Source of the DNA: Pseudorhodobacter ferrugineus DSM 5888
GTDB lineage: Bacteria > Pseudomonadota > Alphaproteobacteria > Rhodobacterales > Rhodobacteraceae
Length of the DNA stretch: 64,000 nucleotides
NCBI RefSeq assembly: GCF_000420745.1
Contig: NZ_ATVN01000015.1
Coordinates: forward strand, 1 to 64,000
Reading direction: 5' to 3'
The first letter of the stretch is position 1; each line of letters begins with the position of its first letter. A model generated the notes under the pieces. The model did not search any database and was not told the origin of the DNA. It worked only from the letters and a program-made list of their open reading frames with translations. The translations under genes and the position numbers were made by a program. Positions 33,416 through 42,095 of this stretch are shown piece after piece.

Positions 33416-35173
33416 GTGCGCCGTTATTTTCCCATTCTGACATGGTCGCGCAGCTATTCGCGCGACACGCTGACCAGCGACCTTGTGGCGGCGCTGATTG
33501 TCACGATCATGCTGATCCCGCAATCGCTGGCCTATGCGCTGCTTGCGGGCCTGCCGGCGCAGGTTGGGCTTTACGCCTCGATCCTGCCTTTGGTGATTTA
33601 CGGCATCTTCGGGACCTCGCGCACCTTGGCCGTGGGGCCTGTGGCTGTGGCATCGCTAATGACCGCGGCGGCGGTGGGCAAACTGGCGGCCCAAGGCACG
33701 CCCGAATATTACGGTGCAGCGATTGCGCTGGCCTTTTTATCGGGGTTGATGCTGTTGGGTATGGGGTTTTTGCGGCTTGGGTTTATCGCCAATTTCCTGA
33801 GCCATCCGGTGATTTCGGGGTTTATCACGGCGTCGGGGCTGATCATCGCCGCCGGGCAAGTGCCGCATTTGCTGGGGATAAAGGCCAAGGGCGAAACCTT
33901 GCCCGAGTTGTTGCACCAGATATTTGCCCACTTGTCCGGTCTGAATGTCTTTACGCTGATCCTTGGCGCGGGGGCTGTGGGGTTTTTGTTCTGGTCGCGC
34001 AAGCATTTGAAATCATGGCTTTTGGCGCGGCAGGTTTCACCTAACATGGCCACCATCCTGACCCGTGCAGCCCCTGTGGCGGCAGTGGTTGCCACCACTT
34101 TGGTCACTTATCTGTTCGGCCTTGATGGGCGCGGTGTGGCCGTTGTGGGCACCGTACCGCAAGGGTTGCCCGTGCCAACCTTGCCGCCGTTCGACCTTGA
34201 TCTATGGGCGCAAATCGCTGTGCCTGCGTTGCTGATTGCGATTGTGGGCTATGTTGAAACCATTTCGGTGGCGCAAACGCTGGCCGCCAAACGCCGTCAG
34301 CGGATTGACCCCAATCAGGAATTGATTGCCCTTGGCGCCTGTAATGTCGGCTCGGCCATGTCGGGCGGGTTTCCGGTGACGGGTGGGTTTTCGCGGTCGG
34401 TCGTGAATTTCGATGCCGGGGCGCAGACCCCTGCGGCAGGTGCCTTTACCGCGATTGGCATGGCGCTGGCCACGGTGTTTCTGACCCCTGCCCTGTTCTA
34501 TTTGCCCAAGGCGACGCTGGCCGCGACCATCATCCTTGCGGTGTTGACGCTGGTCGATCTGGGCGCCATTCGCCGCACATGGGCCTATAGCCGCACGGAC
34601 GGCGCTGCGATGATTGCGACCATCCTTGTGACGCTGGCGATGGGCGTGGAATCGGGGATCCTTGCAGGGGTGGCGCTGTCGCTGTTTTTGCACCTCTACC
34701 GCACCTCGCGCCCGCATGTGGCGATTGTGGGCCAAGTGCCTGGGACCGAGCATTTCCGCAATGTCGACCGCCATGCCGTGATTACAGCCCCTGATGTGCT
34801 GACCGTGCGGGTCGATGAAAGCCTGTATTTCCCCAACGCGCGGTTCCTTGAGGATTTTGTGCAGGATAAAATTGCCGCCAATACCGCGATCCGCCACTTG
34901 ATCCTGATGTTTCCGGCGGTGAATGAGGTGGACAGCTCGGCGCTGGAAAGCCTTGAGGCGATCAACCAGATGCTGAAAGCATCGAACGTCACCTTGCACA
35001 TGTCCGAGGTGAAAGGCCCTGTGATGGACCGCCTGCGCCGGAGTCATTTTATGGCTGATTTAACGGGCGAGGTATTTTTGACCCAATATGACGCAATGGC
35101 GCATTTGGCCCCTGATTTGACCGCGAAAACCCTTGCCGCCTGCCGCCGTGACACGGTTCGCAGCGCAATATAG
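33416..35173 (+). CDS. SulP-family inorganic anion transporter with STAS domain
   Basis: 585 residues. The SulP/SLC26 membrane domain (about 1-410) starts DLVAALIVTIMLIPQSLAYA and has the signature LPAQVGLYASILP and VGPVAVASLMTAAA. The C-terminal cytoplasmic STAS domain (about 455-560) has LILMFPAVNEVDSSALESL. Members carry sulfate, bicarbonate or dicarboxylates; the ion here cannot be told. The GTG at 33416 is preferred (AGGAG seven bases upstream) to an in-frame codon at 33365. Confidence 0.9.
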   Translation: MRRYFPILTWSRSYSRDTLTSDLVAALIVTIMLIPQSLAYALLAGLPAQVGLYASILPLVIYGIFGTSRTLAVGPVAVASLMTAAAVGKLAAQGTPEYYGAAIALAFLSGLMLLGMGFLRLGFIANFLSHPVISGFITASGLIIAAGQVPHLLGIKAKGETLPELLHQIFAHLSGLNVFTLILGAGAVGFLFWSRKHLKSWLLARQVSPNMATILTRAAPVAAVVATTLVTYLFGLDGRGVAVVGTVPQGLPVPTLPPFDLDLWAQIAVPALLIAIVGYVETISVAQTLAAKRRQRIDPNQELIALGACNVGSAMSGGFPVTGGFSRSVVNFDAGAQTPAAGAFTAIGMALATVFLTPALFYLPKATLAATIILAVLTLVDLGAIRRTWAYSRTDGAAMIATILVTLAMGVESGILAGVALSLFLHLYRTSRPHVAIVGQVPGTEHFRNVDRHAVITAPDVLTVRVDESLYFPNARFLEDFVQDKIAANTAIRHLILMFPAVNEVDSSALESLEAINQMLKASNVTLHMSEVKGPVMDRLRRSHFMADLTGEVFLTQYDAMAHLAPDLTAKTLAACRRDTVRSAI

Positions 35174-35374
35174 GCCGCTATGGCCCCTAAACCTGTCTTT
35201 TTAGTCAGGTTTGCTGTTCAATTGTGGATTTACGTAAGGGAATGCCGTACGATTGATCATACCCGAAACAACTGGCGTTACGCCATCGGGGCAGGTTCAT
35301 GTGGCGCTGGATCGCTATTTCGATTTATCCAAATGAAACCGACTGCCGGTATAGGTTCCGGTCAAGGACAAAGG

Positions 35375-35412
35375 AAAACGGCCCAGAGCGATCTGGGCCG
35401 TTTTTTTTGCAG
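35375..35412. terminator. Bidirectional intrinsic terminator between sulP-like gene and tsf
   Basis: AAAACGGCCCAGA pairs perfectly with TCTGGGCCGTTTT around GCGA, and eight T's follow on the plus strand. On the minus strand the stem is followed by TTTTCCTTT, and it starts 17 bases after the tsf stop. It therefore suits both the converging SulP transcript and rpsB-tsf. Confidence 0.9.
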
Positions 35413-35428
35413 TCAAAAGCGTTAAGCC

Positions 35429-36304
35429 TTAGCCAGCCAAAGTTTTCGCAACTTCTGCCGCGAAATCTTCTTCTTTTTTCTCGATGCCTTCGCCAACCGC
35501 GACACGCACAAAGGCCAGCACTTCAACGCCAGCGTCTTTCGCAGCTTGTGCCACAGTGATTTCTGGGTTCATCGCAAACTTTTGGCCCAGCAAAGTCACT
35601 TCTTCCATGTACTTTGCCATGCGGCCCACGATCATCTTTTCGATCACGGCCTCTGGCTTGCCAGACTCGCGCGCTTGCTCGGTCAGCACGTTCTTTTCAC
35701 GCTCGACCAGTATCGGGTCCAGGTCTTTTTCGGACAAGGATGCAGGGTTGAAGGCCGCGATGTGCATGGCGATCTGCTTGGCAATCCCGTTGTCGGTGCC
35801 TTTCACAGCAACCAACACACCGATTTTGCCCATGCCATCGGCGGCTGCGTTGTGCACATAGGCCGCAACAGCATCGCCTTCAATCACAGCCATACGGCGG
35901 AGCGAGATTTTTTCGCCGATCACAGCGGTGGCCGACGAAACAGTCTCATCAACTGTTTTGCCACCAACATGGGCTGCTGCCAGCTCTTCCACAGTTGCAA
36001 CACCAAGGGCGGCTTGGGTGATACCCGCAACCAGCTTTTGGAAATCTGCGTTTTTGGCAACGAAATCGGTTTCCGAGTTCACTTCGACAGCCACACCGCG
36101 GCCACCTGAAACGGCAACGCCTACCAAACCTTCGGCCGCAATGCGGTCGGCTTTTTTGGCGGCTTTGGCCAGACCTTTGGTGCGCAACCAATCGATTGCG
36201 GCTTCCATGTCGCCCTCAACCTCGGTCAGCGCTTTTTTCGCATCCATCATCCCTGCGCCAGACATTTCGCGCAGTTCTTTCACCATTTGTGCGGTGATCG
36301 CCAT
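35429..36304 (-). CDS. tsf: Translation elongation factor Ts
   Basis: 291 residues. Nucleotide exchange factor that regenerates EF-Tu-GTP. The N-terminal UBA-like domain ends in the family signature [20 protein letters not shown], followed by [15 protein letters not shown] (second EF-Ts signature) and the two core subdomains. The start at 36304 removes a 19-codon upstream extension. It follows rpsB by 73 bases on the same strand, the universal rpsB-tsf order. Confidence 0.97.
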   Translation of the reverse strand: MAITAQMVKELREMSGAGMMDAKKALTEVEGDMEAAIDWLRTKGLAKAAKKADRIAAEGLVGVAVSGGRGVAVEVNSETDFVAKNADFQKLVAGITQAALGVATVEELAAAHVGGKTVDETVSSATAVIGEKISLRRMAVIEGDAVAAYVHNAAADGMGKIGVLVAVKGTDNGIAKQIAMHIAAFNPASLSEKDLDPILVEREKNVLTEQARESGKPEAVIEKMIVGRMAKYMEEVTLLGQKFAMNPEITVAQAAKDAGVEVLAFVRVAVGEGIEKKEEDFAAEVAKTLAG

Positions 36305-36377
36305 CGTGGCTCTCCTCATATCAAGTGGAAAATCCGGCGGGGATTGCCCGCGCCGGATCAATGAAGTTCAAAAGGCC

Positions 36378-37145
36378 TCAGGCCTCGGCAGCGTCTGCAA
36401 CAGCCTCTTCAACCGGCGCATCTTCCAAAGCACCAAGGTCGATCCCGGCTGCACCCATCTGGGCGGACATACCGTCGAGGGCTGCGCGCGAAATCAGGTC
36501 GCAATAGAGCGCAATCGCGCGGGCCGCGTCGTCGTTGCCCGGGATCACATAATCAACGCCCTTTGGGCTGCAGTTGGTATCAACCACGGCCACAACCGGA
36601 ATGCCCAATTTCTTGGCTTCCAGAATGGCGAGGTCTTCCTTGCCAACATCGATGATAAAGATCAGGTCGGGAACGCCGCCCATTTCACGGATCCCGCCGA
36701 GCGAGGCCTGAAGCTTGCCCTGCTCGCGTTCCATGTTCAGTCGCTCTTTTTTGGTCAAGCCTTCGGCGCCGTTGGCCATCAGCTCGTCATACTGCTTGAG
36801 GCGCTGGATCGACTGGGAAACGGTTTTCCAGTTGGTCAGCGTGCCACCCAACCAGCGGTGGTTCATGTAGAACTGCGCCGATTTTTCAGCCGCTTCTGCC
36901 ACAGCTTTTTGGGCCTGACGCTTGGTGCCGACGAACAAAATCCGGCCGCCCTTGGCGACCGTGTCGCGCACAACTTTCAGCGCCTGATCCAACATTGGAA
37001 CAGTCTGCGTCAAATCGAGAATGTGAATGCCGTTGCGGTCGCCATAGATGTACTCACCCATCTTTGGGTTCCAGCGTGCGGTCTGGTGACCGTAGTGAAC
37101 GCCAGCTTCCAAAAGCTGACGCATGGTGAACTCGGGAAGAGCCAT
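36378..37145 (-). CDS. rpsB: 30S ribosomal protein S2
   Basis: 255 residues. Signature 1 [20 protein letters not shown] and signature 2 [19 protein letters not shown] identify S2, which binds the 16S rRNA head-body junction late in assembly. The central coiled-coil insertion and the Ala/Glu-rich C-terminus ([17 protein letters not shown]) are typical of alphaproteobacteria. First gene of rpsB-tsf. Confidence 0.98.
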   Translation of the reverse strand: MALPEFTMRQLLEAGVHYGHQTARWNPKMGEYIYGDRNGIHILDLTQTVPMLDQALKVVRDTVAKGGRILFVGTKRQAQKAVAEAAEKSAQFYMNHRWLGGTLTNWKTVSQSIQRLKQYDELMANGAEGLTKKERLNMEREQGKLQASLGGIREMGGVPDLIFIIDVGKEDLAILEAKKLGIPVVAVVDTNCSPKGVDYVIPGNDDAARAIALYCDLISRAALDGMSAQMGAAGIDLGALEDAPVEEAVADAAEA

Positions 37146-37332
37146 GCCGTTATCCTTTTCCGGTTTAATCCTCGGCAGGGCCGTCTTTAGAACAAATGTT
37201 CCAACCGGCGGACCAAACGGGATTTCTCCCCGTCAGGCCCAAGCCCCACCTGTGAAAGTGCGCAGGCCTTACCGCGCCATGTACCCGATTACAAGGCCCC
37301 TTCCCCAGCTTTGCACCCGTCCCCACCGTTTT

Positions 37333-37356
37333 TTGAGTATTTGGGCAAAGATGAAA
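37333..37356 (+). repeat. Short interspersed repeat, copy B (half form)
   Basis: TTGAGTATTTGGGCAAAGAT followed by GAAA. It matches the second half of copy A (TATTTTTGCCAAGATGAAA) with a few changes and lacks the GC-rich hairpin block. Confidence 0.5.
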
Positions 37357-37366
37357 CCAGTCCGCC

Positions 37367-37404
37367 TTTCTTTTCGGTCAAAAATATCCCCGCCGGAGGC
37401 TCCG
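37367..37404 (-). repeat. Short interspersed repeat, copy C (full form)
   Basis: Minus strand: GGAGCCTCCGGCGGGGATAT, then TTTTGACCGAAAAGAAA. The GC block is nearly identical to copy A's and the tail is more diverged. It lies head to head with copy B. Confidence 0.5.
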
Positions 37405-37451
37405 TCGCTTCACCCTTGCGCAAGTGTCGGGTTTGGGTGAAAACCCGCAAC

Positions 37452-38345
37452 ATGAATACACCTGATATCCTTTGCATTGGTTCCGTCCTATGGGATGTGA
37501 TTGGCCGCTCGCCTGCGTCGATGCGGTTGGGGTCTGACGTTCCAGGGCGGATCACACGACTGCCAGGGGGCGTGGCGCTGAATATCGCGATGACGCTGGC
37601 GCGGTTCGGGGTGCGGCCTGCGCTTTTGTCAGCCGTGGGGCGCGACCCCGAAGGGGACGAACTGGTCGCGCGCTGTGCGGAAATGGGTTTGATTACGGAC
37701 AGCCTGTACCGGTCCGATGATTTGCCCACGGATATTTACATGGCCATTGAAGGGGCGAACGGGTTGATCGCCGCGATCGCCGATGCGCATTCGCTGGAGG
37801 CGGCAGGCGACAAGATCTTGCGCCCGCTGGCCGATGGGCGTTTGGGGCGTGCCGATGCGCCCTATCAAGGCGTGATCGCGTTGGATGGCAATCTGACCCA
37901 AACCCTTTTGGCGCAAATCGCGACCTCGCCCCTGTTTGCCGCTGCCGATTTGCGTGTGGCCCCTGCCAGCCCGGGCAAGGCCGAACGGTTGTTGCCATTG
38001 TTGGCGCACCCGACTGCGACGCTTTATGTAAACTTAGAGGAAGCGGGTTTACTGGCAAAGTCGCCCTTTACCACTGCCGCCGATGCGGCCCTTGGCTTGC
38101 TTGCCCGCGGGGCTGCGCGCGTGTTGGTCACGGATGGTGGCAAAACCTGCGCCGAAGGCACACAAGGTCAAGGTGTCATTACCGCCGCGCCGCCGCAGGT
38201 GATGGTCACCCGCGTCACGGGGGCGGGCGATACGTTTATGGCCGCCCATATTGTTGCCACCCGCAGTGGCGCCACACGGCAAGACGCGCTGGACCGTGCG
38301 ATTTTGGCCGCCGCAGATTATGTATCCGGAGATATAGAGACATGA
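37452..38345 (+). CDS. psuK: PfkB-family kinase, probable pseudouridine kinase
   Basis: 297 residues of the ribokinase/PfkB family. The N-terminal PfkB pattern is ILCIGSVLWDVIGRS then LPGGVALNIAMTLARFGVRP. The C-terminal signature VTRVTGAGDTFMAAHIVA has the catalytic Asp (GAGD). The specificity call rests on context: its stop overlaps the psuG start (ATGA), and PsuK (pseudouridine to pseudouridine 5'-phosphate) with PsuG is the known catabolic pair. The ATG at 37452 is chosen over an upstream in-frame TTG that lies within the repeats. Confidence 0.85.
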   Translation: MNTPDILCIGSVLWDVIGRSPASMRLGSDVPGRITRLPGGVALNIAMTLARFGVRPALLSAVGRDPEGDELVARCAEMGLITDSLYRSDDLPTDIYMAIEGANGLIAAIADAHSLEAAGDKILRPLADGRLGRADAPYQGVIALDGNLTQTLLAQIATSPLFAAADLRVAPASPGKAERLLPLLAHPTATLYVNLEEAGLLAKSPFTTAADAALGLLARGAARVLVTDGGKTCAEGTQGQGVITAAPPQVMVTRVTGAGDTFMAAHIVATRSGATRQDALDRAILAAADYVSGDIET

Positions 38346-39268
38346 CAAACGCCCCTTTGACGATCCTGCCCGAAGTGGCCGATGCCTTGGCCCGTGGTGG
38401 CCCCGTTGTCGCGCTGGAAAGCACGATCATCACCCACGGCATGCCCTTTCCGCAAAATATCGAGATGGCCGCACAGGTGGAACAAGACATCCGCGATGCG
38501 GGTGCCATTCCGGCCACCATTGCCGTGATGGCGGGCAAAATCCACATTGGTTTGTCGCCGCAGCAGCTTGAAAAGCTTGGGCAAACGCCGGATGCGCGCA
38601 AGCTGTCACGGGCCGATATGGCGGCGTGTCTGGTGTCGGGTGATACGGGGGCTACGACGGTTGCGGCCACAATGATCGGCGCGCGGCTGGCGGGGATTGA
38701 CGTGTTTGCCACGGGCGGGATTGGCGGCGTGCATCGCGGGGCCGAAACCAGTTTTGATATTTCTGCCGATTTGCAGGAACTGGCGCAGACCCCCGTCACG
38801 GTGATTGCTGCAGGGGCAAAGGCCATTCTGGACATCCCAAAAACGCTGGAGGTGCTGGAAACCCTTGGCGTGCCAGTCATCGCATATGGTCAATCCGAAA
38901 TGCCTGCCTTTTGGGCCCGCGCGTCGGGCCTGATGGCGCCTTTGCGCTTTGATACGGCGGGCGAAATTGCTGCCGCCCATCTGATGCGCGCGCGGCTTGG
39001 CCTGACGGGCGGGCAATTGGTCGCCAACCCGATTCCCTTGGCCGATGAAATCCCCCTGCCCCAGATCCTGCCGATGATCGAACAGGCGCTGGCCGAGGCG
39101 GTGGCCCAAGGGATTGCGGCAAAGTCGGTCACGCCATTTTTGCTTGACCGTATCTTTGCGCTGACACAAGGTCGCTCGCTGACCGCAAACATCGCCCTTG
39201 TGCGCAACAATGCGCGTTTGGGGGCGGAAATTGCCGTGGCGATCAGCAAAGCACGTATAAACCCCTGA
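38342..39268 (+). CDS. psuG: Pseudouridine-5'-phosphate glycosidase
   Basis: 308 residues. It cleaves the C-C glycosidic bond of pseudouridine 5'-phosphate into uracil and ribose 5-phosphate. The family start PVVALESTIITHGMPFPQN carries the metal/substrate Glu; TIAVMAGKIHIGLS carries the catalytic Lys. KLSRADMAACLVSGDTGATT and VFATGGIGGVHRGAE are near-invariant. The ATGA overlap with the kinase means translational coupling. Together they salvage pseudouridine released by RNA turnover. Confidence 0.96.
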   Translation: MTNAPLTILPEVADALARGGPVVALESTIITHGMPFPQNIEMAAQVEQDIRDAGAIPATIAVMAGKIHIGLSPQQLEKLGQTPDARKLSRADMAACLVSGDTGATTVAATMIGARLAGIDVFATGGIGGVHRGAETSFDISADLQELAQTPVTVIAAGAKAILDIPKTLEVLETLGVPVIAYGQSEMPAFWARASGLMAPLRFDTAGEIAAAHLMRARLGLTGGQLVANPIPLADEIPLPQILPMIEQALAEAVAQGIAAKSVTPFLLDRIFALTQGRSLTANIALVRNNARLGAEIAVAISKARINP

Positions 39269-39351
39269 CGCGCAGGCGCTTTGCCGCCGCTTTACCATTG
39301 TAAACGCGCCGTGCCGCCCTTAGGTTGCTTGGCGTCCAAAAGGGGCCCGAC

Positions 39352-40149
39352 ATGACCAACCAGAACCCTGCACCGCTAAAGAAACGTGGCCTGTTTGCGG
39401 GCTTGCGCACCAGTTTTCTGACCGGTTTGGTGGTGGTTTTGCCCATCGCCCTGACGCTCTATCTGATCTGGACGGTGACGGGCTGGATTGACGGGTTTGT
39501 GTTGCCGTTTATCCCCGAAAAGTACCAGCCGTCGGAATGGTTCGGCTATTGGTTTTGCCCCTCGCCGTTTGAACCCGCCACAGGGATCAGCCGCTTTTGG
39601 GCGTCAGACCCCACTAAACCGCCATTTTTCTGCAAGGAAAACGGGATCAACCTGCGCGGCACGGGTGTTATTATCTTTCTTGTGTTCACCATCTTCATGG
39701 GCTGGATCGCGCGCGGCATCATCGGGCGGTCGTTTTTGAACTGGGCCGAACGGCTGGTCGACCGCACGCCTGTGGTGCGCACCATTTACAGCGGTATCAA
39801 GCAAATCGCAGAAACCGTGTTCGCGCAAACCGATCAGAATTTTGAAAAGGCTTGTCTGGTTGAATACCCGAAAGAGGGGATTTGGGCGATTGGCTTTATT
39901 TCCACCAGCGCCAAGGGCGAGATCGCGGCGAAATTCCCTGAACACGCCGAAATGCTGTCGGTGTTTTTGCCCACCACGCCCAACCCGACCTCGGGTTTTT
40001 TGCTGTTCGTGCCCAGCACCGATGTACGGATGCTGGATATGAAGATCGAAGACGCGGCCAAGCTTATTATTTCGGCGGGCCTTGTCTATCCCAATGGCAA
40101 GGACAAAGACGGCGTGGCGATTACCCAGCCAAGCGGGTCAGTCGAGTAA
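39352..40149 (+). CDS. DUF502-family membrane protein
   Basis: 265 residues. Two membrane helices (TSFLTGLVVVLPIALTLYLI and GTGVIIFLVFTIFMGWIA) are followed by the DUF502 domain with RTPVVRTIYSGIKQIAETVF and LFVPSTDVRMLDMKIEDAAK. Members are widespread and their function is unknown. The ATG at 39352 has no in-frame rival with a better ribosome site. Its 3' end overlaps the convergent patatin gene by 12 bases. Confidence 0.9.
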   Translation: MTNQNPAPLKKRGLFAGLRTSFLTGLVVVLPIALTLYLIWTVTGWIDGFVLPFIPEKYQPSEWFGYWFCPSPFEPATGISRFWASDPTKPPFFCKENGINLRGTGVIIFLVFTIFMGWIARGIIGRSFLNWAERLVDRTPVVRTIYSGIKQIAETVFAQTDQNFEKACLVEYPKEGIWAIGFISTSAKGEIAAKFPEHAEMLSVFLPTTPNPTSGFLLFVPSTDVRMLDMKIEDAAKLIISAGLVYPNGKDKDGVAITQPSGSVE

Positions 40150-41175
40150 GGCCAGCGGGTCAACAGTGCCGCGCTTGCCCAAAGCGTCGCGGTGATTGGT
40201 CAAAAACTGGTCCGCCGCCGCCTGCCCCGCCGCCTTGAGCCGCTCAAGCAGCGCAGGTGTCGGCAGCAGTTTGCTGCTGGCGGTCAGGTCGTTCATCAGC
40301 ACGTCATCGGCAATCAGATGCAGCGCCACATCTTTCATGCTGCCCGGTTCCAATGCCCCCGAGCCGAGCAAGCGTTTCACAAAGGCCATCGCCCGCAAAT
40401 CGCGCAATAAAGGCGCGTTAAAACTGATCTCGTTTATCCGGTCCTGAATTTCCAAAGGTGTTTTTGGCACGCGGTCGCGGTGAATAGGGTTGATCGCCAC
40501 GATGATAAGATCGTCTGGCAAGCCCTTGTCGTACAACGGAAAAAGCGCTGGATTGCCGGAATATCCGCCATCCCACCATGCGTCCATTTCGCCCGTCACG
40601 GGGTCCGGCACCACCACCGCTTGAAACGCAGTGGGCAAACATCCCGAGGCCAAAATCGCATCAGGGGTGATGTTTTTTCCTGTAAACACCCCCGCCTTGC
40701 CGCTGCGGACATTGGTGGCACAGACAAACAGCCGTGGCCCCGCATCAGCGCAAACCTTGGAAAAATCGAACGCCGCCACCACAGGGGCCAGCGGGTTTTT
40801 CCACGCATCCCCAAGGGCATAGGGTGAAAACAACTGCGCCGCGATCCCTTGGGGCGAGGTGTTGAAGGCGGTTTCCCATGCGTTTGTCACGGCGGCTGCA
40901 AAGGGCAAAACCGGCTGCATCCATGCGCCCAAACGCATATCGCTTAAGGTGCCAACCTGCGCCCAAAGCTGATCCAGCGCCAAACGTGCGCCTGCTCGCC
41001 CATCTTGCGCCATGCCCGCCTTGAACGCGGCCCCATTCAACGCACCCGCCGAAGTGCCGGAAATAGCTGCAATTTCAAGCCACTCTTCGTCCAGCAGCCG
41101 GTCCAGCACGCCCCAAGTGAAGGCGCCATGCGCGCCGCCGCCTTGTAGGGCAAGGTTTACGCGGACGGTTTTCAC
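40138..41175 (-). CDS. Patatin-like phospholipase/esterase
   Basis: 345 residues. All patatin motifs are present: oxyanion LALQGGGAHGAFTWG, nucleophile ISGTSAGALNG (GxSxG, Ser), and the dyad Asp in WWDGGYSGNP. The GTG start at 41175 overlaps the upstream stop codon (GTGA), which fixes the start; the frame beyond it lies antisense to nothing credible. Tight coupling to a 3-hydroxybutyrate dehydrogenase suggests a role in releasing hydroxyalkanoate monomers or related esters, but this is inference; generic lipase action is equally possible. Confidence 0.88.
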   Translation of the reverse strand: MKTVRVNLALQGGGAHGAFTWGVLDRLLDEEWLEIAAISGTSAGALNGAAFKAGMAQDGRAGARLALDQLWAQVGTLSDMRLGAWMQPVLPFAAAVTNAWETAFNTSPQGIAAQLFSPYALGDAWKNPLAPVVAAFDFSKVCADAGPRLFVCATNVRSGKAGVFTGKNITPDAILASGCLPTAFQAVVVPDPVTGEMDAWWDGGYSGNPALFPLYDKGLPDDLIIVAINPIHRDRVPKTPLEIQDRINEISFNAPLLRDLRAMAFVKRLLGSGALEPGSMKDVALHLIADDVLMNDLTASSKLLPTPALLERLKAAGQAAADQFLTNHRDALGKRGTVDPLALLD

Positions 41176-41945
41176 ATCGCGGTCCAGCCACCATCGACCG
41201 AGAGTGTGGTGCCGGTGATCTGGTCCGCAGCAGGGGAACACAAAAACGCAACCGTGCCCCCGATTTGCGCCGTTGTGGCAAACTGGCGGCTGGGTTGGCG
41301 TTCCAGCATCACCTGTTTGATCACGGTTTCGCGGTCCATCCCGTGCTTTTTCATCTGGTCGGGGATTTGCGCCTCGACCAATGGGGTCAGCACATAGCCG
41401 GGGCAAACGGCATTGCAGGTAATCCCTGCGCCTGCGGTTTCCAGTGCCGTCACCTTGGACAGGCCGACCACCCCGTGCTTTGCCGCGACATAGGCCGATT
41501 TATAAGGGCTGGCGGTTAAACCATGCGCCGAGGCCACGTTGACAATCCGGCCCCAGCCCTTGGCGCGCATCAAAGGCAAGGCGGCCGCCGTTGTGTGAAA
41601 GGCCGAGGACATGTTGATCGCAATAATGGCGTTCCACTTGTCGGTCGGAAACTCCTCAATCGCGGCGACATATTGGATGCCCGCGTTATTGACCAAAATA
41701 TCGCAGACCCCCGCCTGTTCTATCAGCGCGCGGCAGGCTGCGGCATCGGACATATCCGCCTGAATATAGCGCACCGATACCCCATGTTCGGCGGCGATTT
41801 CAGCGGCCAGTGCGTGATCTTCATCACGGTTGGTGAAAGAGTTGATCACCACATCCGCCCCTGCGCGCGCCAGTTCATGCGCAACGCCAAGCCCGATGCC
41901 TGAATTTGATCCCGTTACAACTGCGGTTTTTCCTGCAAGTGACAT
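41172..41945 (-). CDS. bdhA: 3-hydroxybutyrate dehydrogenase (SDR family)
   Basis: 257 residues of classical SDR type, oxidising 3-hydroxybutyrate to acetoacetate with NAD+. Cofactor motif VTGSNSGIGLGVA, then ILVNNAGIQYVA, catalytic Ser in NVASAHGLTASPYKSAYVAAKHG with Tyr and Lys of YxxxK, and TCNAVCPGYVLTPLVEAQI, which closely matches D-3-hydroxybutyrate dehydrogenases. The C-terminus is the usual TLSVDGGWTAM. The ATG at 41945 has a GCGGAGGCG-type ribosome site. Its stop overlaps the patatin start. Confidence 0.9.
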   Translation of the reverse strand: MSLAGKTAVVTGSNSGIGLGVAHELARAGADVVINSFTNRDEDHALAAEIAAEHGVSVRYIQADMSDAAACRALIEQAGVCDILVNNAGIQYVAAIEEFPTDKWNAIIAINMSSAFHTTAAALPLMRAKGWGRIVNVASAHGLTASPYKSAYVAAKHGVVGLSKVTALETAGAGITCNAVCPGYVLTPLVEAQIPDQMKKHGMDRETVIKQVMLERQPSRQFATTAQIGGTVAFLCSPAADQITGTTLSVDGGWTAM

Positions 41946-42095
41946 CTGCGCCTCCGTTATTTTGCTAGTGCAGCAATAACGCAAAGCGGTTTCGGAATCG
42001 AGCCATCATTGGGCAAAAGCGGGTTTTGGCGCTATGGTCGGATCGCCCTTCTTAATTCATTGAAATGGTTCATGGATATGGATTGACCGCTGCAA

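Larger units (their letters stand above)
37146..37451. other. 306-base intergenic region between rpsB and psuK with two repeat copies
   Basis: This divergent intergenic region should carry the rpsB promoter and leader on the minus strand and the psuK promoter on the plus strand. It contains repeat copies B (plus) and C (minus), about 10 bases apart and pointing towards each other. I see no clear S2-type autoregulatory structure by eye. Confidence 0.5.
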
